A stretch of DNA of 5,423 nucleotides, from the NCBI GenBank assembly GCA_002419285.1, contig DIFU01000069.1:1-5423 (forward strand). The letters run 5' to 3'. Shown piece after piece: positions 5,411-5,423 of this stretch; the first letter of the stretch is position 1, and every line of letters begins with the position of its first letter. This DNA comes from Prolixibacteraceae bacterium UBA5740. GTDB taxonomy: Bacteria; Bacteroidota; Bacteroidia; Bacteroidales; Prolixibacteraceae. The notes beneath the pieces were generated by a model. That model was given only the letters and a program-made list of their open reading frames with translations, made no database searches and was not told where the DNA came from. A program made the translations under genes and the position numbers.

Positions 5411-5423
5411 GGGGAATTTTCTC

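Overview
The window looks like chromosomal DNA of a member of the Bacteroidota, probably a Bacteroidales- or Marinilabiliales-like environmental species. The evidence is the protein families (a Bacteroidota-type outer-membrane porin, a lipoprotein with a parallel beta-helix, Spy-like periplasmic proteins and a DUF2202 lipoprotein), signal peptides ending in 'SAQ', A-rich start regions with little Shine-Dalgarno signal, and a TAnnTTTG promoter-like motif at the left edge. All seven genes lie on the plus strand and coding density is high. No RNA gene, insertion sequence, CRISPR array or phage gene is visible. No gene-free stretch exceeds about 120 bases.

Region A (about 22-2483) holds two envelope genes 36 bases apart: a 334-residue porin-like beta-barrel protein and a 462-residue probable lipoprotein with a right-handed beta-helix. 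They probably form one transcription unit. An interrupted hairpin spans the stop codon of the second gene and may mark its end.

Region B (2480-2598) is the only sizeable spacer, at 119 bases. It holds a strong inverted repeat just before the likely GTG start of the next gene, which is a plausible control point.

Region C (2599-5410) holds five tightly spaced genes that read as one stress-response operon. They are an ECF sigma factor, a membrane anti-sigma factor with a zinc-binding ZAS motif (C-x25-H-x3-C-x2-C), a membrane-anchored Spy/CpxP/CnrX-like periplasmic protein, a secreted Spy-like protein, and a DUF2202 ferritin-like lipoprotein. Sigma factor, anti-sigma factor and periplasmic helical sensor together recall the CnrYXH metal-sensing arrangement of Cupriavidus. 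I infer that the sensor-like protein tunes the anti-sigma factor, and that the second Spy-like protein and the DUF2202 protein are outputs of the response. The inducing signal (metal, misfolded envelope protein or oxidative stress) cannot be read from the sequence.

Several starts differ from the longest open frame. The sigma factor has no in-frame ATG near its N-terminus and probably starts at GTG 2599. The anti-sigma factor probably starts at 3207 and the first Spy-like gene at 3649.
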